A stretch of 25,179 bases of DNA. Source: an uncultured Collinsella sp. (GTDB lineage: Bacteria; Actinomycetota; Coriobacteriia; Coriobacteriales; Coriobacteriaceae). This document shows, one piece after another, positions 22,136-25,179 of the stretch. The stretch lies in assembly GCA_900755685.1 (NCBI GenBank), contig CAAEHI010000001.1:1-25179 (forward strand), given 5' to 3'. The translations under genes and the position numbers were made by a program. Below the pieces are notes generated by a model, which saw nothing but the letters and a program-made list of their open reading frames with translations, had not been told where the DNA came from and made no database searches. Within the stretch, counting starts at the first letter, position 1. Every line of letters begins with the position of its first letter.

Positions 22136-24036
22136 TAGCAGCCCTCCTCTCGCGTGACCGTCTTGGATTTGGCCTTGTAGACGTTAGAAGGACCGTCCGA
22201 GCGACCGTTTAGCAGGTCCACCAACTCGTCTGCCAGCGACTCAACCGTATAGAGACCGTCAAAGCGCAGCGGCACGCCTGCCTTCGCAAGCGCCAGCGCC
22301 ATGCGCTGAGCGGCGGGAACACCCAAGCCGATTGATTTAAGCTCATCCGCATGCGCAAACACCTGAGCGGGCGTGCCCTCGGCAAACACCGCACCTTTGT
22401 TCATTACGACGATACGGTCGCAGCAATTGGCCAGGTCATCCATGCTGTGCGAAACCATGACGACGGCCAGACCATCGCGGTGAAGTCGATCGATGAGCTC
22501 CAAGAAATCACTGCGCGCCGCCGGATCGAGCCCCGCCATGGGCTCATCGAGTACCAGGACCTCGGGCTCCATGGCAAGCACGCCAGCAAACGCCACGCGC
22601 CGCTGCTGCCCGCCCGAGAGCTCAAAGGGGCTCTTGTCGCCCACCGTGGCCAGGTCGAGGCCCGCGCGCGAGAGCGATGACTCAACGCGGCGGGCAACCT
22701 CGGCCTGCGACAAGCCAAGGTTACGCGGACCAAATGCCACGTCCTGTGCCACGGTCTCGGCAAACAGCTGACGCTCGGGATATTGAAACACCACGCCGAC
22801 CTTTGCCTTAACCGCGGCGGCATCTTTCTTGTTTGCCAGGTCGAGCCCCAATGCGTAAACGGAACCCTCCTGGGGACGAATCAGGCCGTTGAGATGCTGA
22901 ACCAGCGTCGATTTACCCGAACCGGTATGGCCCGCAAGGCCCAGGAACTCGCCACGACGCACCGTTAGCGACACATCACGCAACGCCCAGGGGCTGCTAG
23001 GGTCATTGCCCCAGAGGGCCTGTTTGTTCGATGCACCCTCGGCGGCTGAGCGCTTATGCCAACGACGACGCTCGCGGGCGCTCAGCGAATAGCTATACGA
23101 AAGGTGCGAAATCTCGATGACGGGCTCCGGCGCGTCTGCGCCATCGAGCGCAGAGGAAACGTTGTCGGGAATACGAAGATCGGACGCAAAAGGCCACCCG
23201 ACGATGCCTGTCCTACTCCGCTCGGCATAAGCCTGCGCTATATCGGCGACCATATCCGCCTCGCGCACCTGTGCGCAAATGGGCACGCCCTTCGCGCGAA
23301 GCGCCTTGCCAAGACAGCACGATGCCGGCATATCCAGGTTCAGCCGTGCAAGTTCGTCCGCCCGCGTCAAGATCTCCTCGGGCGTACCGAGCATGGCAAC
23401 GCGGCCCGCCTGGAAGACAGCAACGCGATCGGCCTCGGCGGCCTCTTCCATAAAGTGCGTAATCATCACGATGGTCATGCCGCGTTCGTGCAGCGCGTGA
23501 CAGGCCTTCATAAGGCCCTTGCGCCCGCGCGGATCGAGCATCGAGGACGCCTCGTCCAAAATGAGCACACGCGGCTCCATGGCGAGCACGCCGGCAAGCG
23601 CCACGCGCTGCTTTTGTCCGCCCGAGAGAGCGTGGGTCTCGTGGCGCTCAAAGCCCACCAGACCCACGGCCTTCAGCGCCTCGCGCACGCGCTGCGCGAT
23701 CTGGGCCGATTCGACCCCTAAGTTCTCGGGACCAAACGCAACATCGTCCTCGACAAGCGTCGCCACCAGCTGGTCGTCGGGATTCTGGAACACCATGCCC
23801 GCAGTCGAGCGGATATCGTAGACCAGCTCGGGATCGGACGCGCCCATGCCGTTGACGCACACCGTTCCCGCATCGGGCTGCAGCAGCGCGTTCAAATGCT
23901 TGGCAAACGTAGACTTGCCCGACCCATTGCCACCGAGGATGCAGAAAAACTCGCCATCCTCGATGTTCAGATCGACGCCGTCGAGTGCCGGTGCGGCACC
24001 GTCATAGCTAAAGGAAACGCCCCGACACTCAATCAT
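22135..24036 (-). CDS. ecfA: Fused ECF transporter ATPase EcfA1-EcfA2
   Basis: One 633-residue protein with two complete ABC ATPase domains. Domain 1 (about 1-235): Walker A GGNGSGKST (35-43), Q-loop FQNPDDQ, LSGGQ (137-141), Walker B VLILDE (157-162), switch His194; FQNPDxQ is typical of EcfA1. Domain 2 (about 305-575): Walker A GHTGSGKST (369-377), FQYPERQLFAETV typical of EcfA2, LSGGQ (473-477), VLVLDEP (493-499), His530. A 70-residue linker joins them. Both sites look active. The start overlaps the ribU stop (ATGA) and the end overlaps ecfT (TAATG). Normally the two are separate genes. Confidence 0.94.
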   Translation of the reverse strand: MIECRGVSFSYDGAAPALDGVDLNIEDGEFFCILGGNGSGKSTFAKHLNALLQPDAGTVCVNGMGASDPELVYDIRSTAGMVFQNPDDQLVATLVEDDVAFGPENLGVESAQIAQRVREALKAVGLVGFERHETHALSGGQKQRVALAGVLAMEPRVLILDEASSMLDPRGRKGLMKACHALHERGMTIVMITHFMEEAAEADRVAVFQAGRVAMLGTPEEILTRADELARLNLDMPASCCLGKALRAKGVPICAQVREADMVADIAQAYAERSRTGIVGWPFASDLRIPDNVSSALDGADAPEPVIEISHLSYSYSLSARERRRWHKRSAAEGASNKQALWGNDPSSPWALRDVSLTVRRGEFLGLAGHTGSGKSTLVQHLNGLIRPQEGSVYALGLDLANKKDAAAVKAKVGVVFQYPERQLFAETVAQDVAFGPRNLGLSQAEVARRVESSLSRAGLDLATVGDKSPFELSGGQQRRVAFAGVLAMEPEVLVLDEPMAGLDPAARSDFLELIDRLHRDGLAVVMVSHSMDDLANCCDRIVVMNKGAVFAEGTPAQVFAHADELKSIGLGVPAAQRMALALAKAGVPLRFDGLYTVESLADELVDLLNGRSDGPSNVYKAKSKTVTREEGC

Positions 24037-24623
24037 GCGCGGCCTTTGACCTGGTCCTTCTTGGGCGTGATGAGATTAGAGACCGCCTTGTACACCGCCA
24101 GCGTCAACACCGAGTTGAGCACGGTCTTGATGAGGTTAAACGGTAAAACGGCGGGAAGCATGAGCGGCAAAATCACATCGGCCGAGCCATACCAGAACCA
24201 AACGCCGATGGTCAGGTTCGCGACCATGGACAGCGCCGTAGCGGCAATGACGCCGAGCGCCAGGCCAATCACGGCACCCTTATAGGTATGCATCTTCTGG
24301 TAGACGATAGCCGCGGGCAGAATATAGCCCAGCGTAGCCACCAGATTCATAAGCGCGCCGACCCAGTCACCCGTGGTGAGCGCATGGATAACGATCGCCA
24401 TAGCGGCAACAGCGGTGCCGGCACCAGGGCCATACGCAAATCCACACACCATCGCCGGCACCAGCGACGGGTCATACGTCAAAAACGGCGCCGAAGGAAG
24501 GATGGGCAGCTGCACGTACATAAACAGGGCACCCAAGGCGCACATCAACGCCATGGTAACGAGCTGTTTGGTGCTCCACCTATTCGTGTTCTCAAAATGG
24601 ATATGCTGCGACTGTTCAGACAT
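24033..24623 (-). CDS. ribU: Riboflavin ECF transporter S-component
   Basis: A 196-residue membrane protein that binds riboflavin outside and works with EcfA/EcfT. It has about six hydrophobic segments; LMCALGALFMYVQLPILP followed by FLTYDPSLVPAM (47-58) matches the RibU binding loop, and LPAVLPFNLIKTVLNS near the C-terminus is also family-typical. The frame is open to an ATG at 24644, but that codon lies in the riboswitch; the ATG at 24623 has an AGGTGA site. Direct control by an FMN riboswitch supports the riboflavin assignment. Confidence 0.92.
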   Translation of the reverse strand: MSEQSQHIHFENTNRWSTKQLVTMALMCALGALFMYVQLPILPSAPFLTYDPSLVPAMVCGFAYGPGAGTAVAAMAIVIHALTTGDWVGALMNLVATLGYILPAAIVYQKMHTYKGAVIGLALGVIAATALSMVANLTIGVWFWYGSADVILPLMLPAVLPFNLIKTVLNSVLTLAVYKAVSNLITPKKDQVKGRA

Positions 24624-24636
24624 AAGATCACCTGCC

Positions 24637-24816
24637 TCTTTCATCCGGACTCTAACCGTTGGTACTGGGATCTCACCAGTTCAGCCGGCATGCGAACCAA
24701 CGCACACACGGGTCGCGGACTCATCGGCTCGGTCACAGGCACTTTACCTGCGCCACGGCGCCCCTTTGACACCGCCCGATTTACCGCCAGTGGGGAATTT
24801 CACCCCGCCCTGAAAC
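24637..24816 (-). ncRNA. FMN riboswitch (RFN element)
   Basis: On the minus strand the conserved blocks occur in order: GGGCGGGGTGAAATTCCCC then ACTGGCGGT, a variable arm, GAGCCGATGAGTCCGCGAC, GAACTGGTGAGATCCCAGT, and GTTAGAGTCCGGATGAAAGA. This is the six-stem FMN-sensing RNA. The element ends about 14 bases before the ribU start codon, and its last stem lies close to the ribosome-binding site; I see no terminator between, so control is probably at translation initiation. The long variable arm makes it about 180 bases. Confidence 0.94.
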
Positions 24817-24826
24817 AGCAATTGCA

Positions 24827-24854
24827 AGTGTAGCACGGGCAGGTTTTCGCGCAA
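24827..24854 (-). promoter_or_regulatory. Promoter for the FMN-riboswitch operon
   Basis: An extended -10 (TGCTACACT, TACACT at 24827-24832) and a weak -35 TTGCGC (24849-24854) 16 bases upstream would start transcription near 24820, just before the first riboswitch stem. Confidence 0.55.
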
Positions 24855-25179
24855 GTATGCCAAGGGTAATTTATGGTGGGGATCAGTTGCCGCAACAACC
24901 ACGTTCTCCGTTCGCTCCAAAGTAGCGCGCCTTTCGCGCAAAGCGCGAAACAGCGAAAGGGACACGTATCCCCATCAACCACATCCTTCTCCGCGAGCCG
25001 ACCTCAAGGCCGTAAACGCAGGGAATCCGGGGGCGTGACGGGGGTTTCTCTCCGGAACATTCCGCACTGATATCTTCTGAATTGAAGACGTCGATGATGC
25101 ACCCGTATACCATTGACGTCGACACCATCAGATGCGGACCGCGCGGTGACCCCACATTCCGCTGGCGCCCACAGGGCTG
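24855..25179. other. Right end without a supportable gene
   Basis: About 325 bases with no open frame that looks like a real protein. The only structure is at 24930-24960, where two perfect 8-bp hairpins share bases: TTTCGCGC-AAA-GCGCGAAA, and an outer CCTTTCGC with GCGAAAGG. The remainder shows a short direct repeat GACGTCGA near 25088 and 25112 and nothing else I can interpret. Confidence 0.5.

Noticed and set aside
24883..25155. 90-codon minus-strand frame at the right end
   Set aside because: No family resemblance, no convincing ribosome-binding site, and it covers perfect hairpins.

Overview
The window looks like a chromosomal segment from a high-GC Gram-positive anaerobe of the Coriobacteriia, most likely Collinsella or a close relative. 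I infer this from the overall GC-rich coding sequence, the Actinobacteria-like arginine-repressor boxes (TGCAT-N4-ATGCA), the Veg-IspE gene pair typical of Gram-positives, the absence of outer-membrane functions, and general resemblance to that group. No rRNA or other taxonomic marker is present, so genus is an inference. It contains 20 confident protein genes, two tRNAs, an FMN riboswitch, and one gene-free patch of about 700 bp with repeated DNA.

Left part, 1-10010, all on the minus strand, is housekeeping. greA and lysS (LysRS with an added C-terminal tRNA-binding domain) form one pair; tatA and tRNA-Pro(CGG) are separate units, each closed by a strong terminator. veg-ispE (isoprenoid precursor synthesis) has its own promoter. 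rdgB-dtd are two quality-control enzymes (nucleotide pool and D-aminoacyl-tRNA). murE-HAD phosphatase-murI-rph reads as one operon combining peptidoglycan precursor synthesis with RNA processing and ends in a terminator at the rph stop codon.

Middle, 10011-15237: a plus-strand amino-acid ABC transporter protein, in which a lipoprotein substrate-binding domain, a beta-rich insert and the permease are one polypeptide, then asnB (glutamine-dependent asparagine synthetase), then tRNA-Val(TAC). After the tRNA comes a stretch without genes: two direct copies of a ~170-bp unit that starts with the tRNA 3' end and carries the tRNA terminator, followed by a 218-bp element with 27-bp terminal inverted repeats, and then the argD terminator.

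Right part, minus strand: argC-argJ-argB-argD make ornithine from N-acetylglutamyl precursors, preceded by two ARG boxes 21 bp apart and interrupted by a large hairpin between argC and argJ. Upstream of that is an FMN-riboswitch operon: ribU (riboflavin S-component), a fused EcfA1-EcfA2 ATPase, ecfT, and two tandem FMN-binding split-barrel proteins, so flavin uptake and probable flavin users share one control.

No new defence, toxin or phage system was found. The least explained parts are the tRNA-Val repeat pair with its compensating stem changes, the 218-bp inverted-repeat element, the flavin operon content, the argC-argJ hairpin and the transporter fusion.
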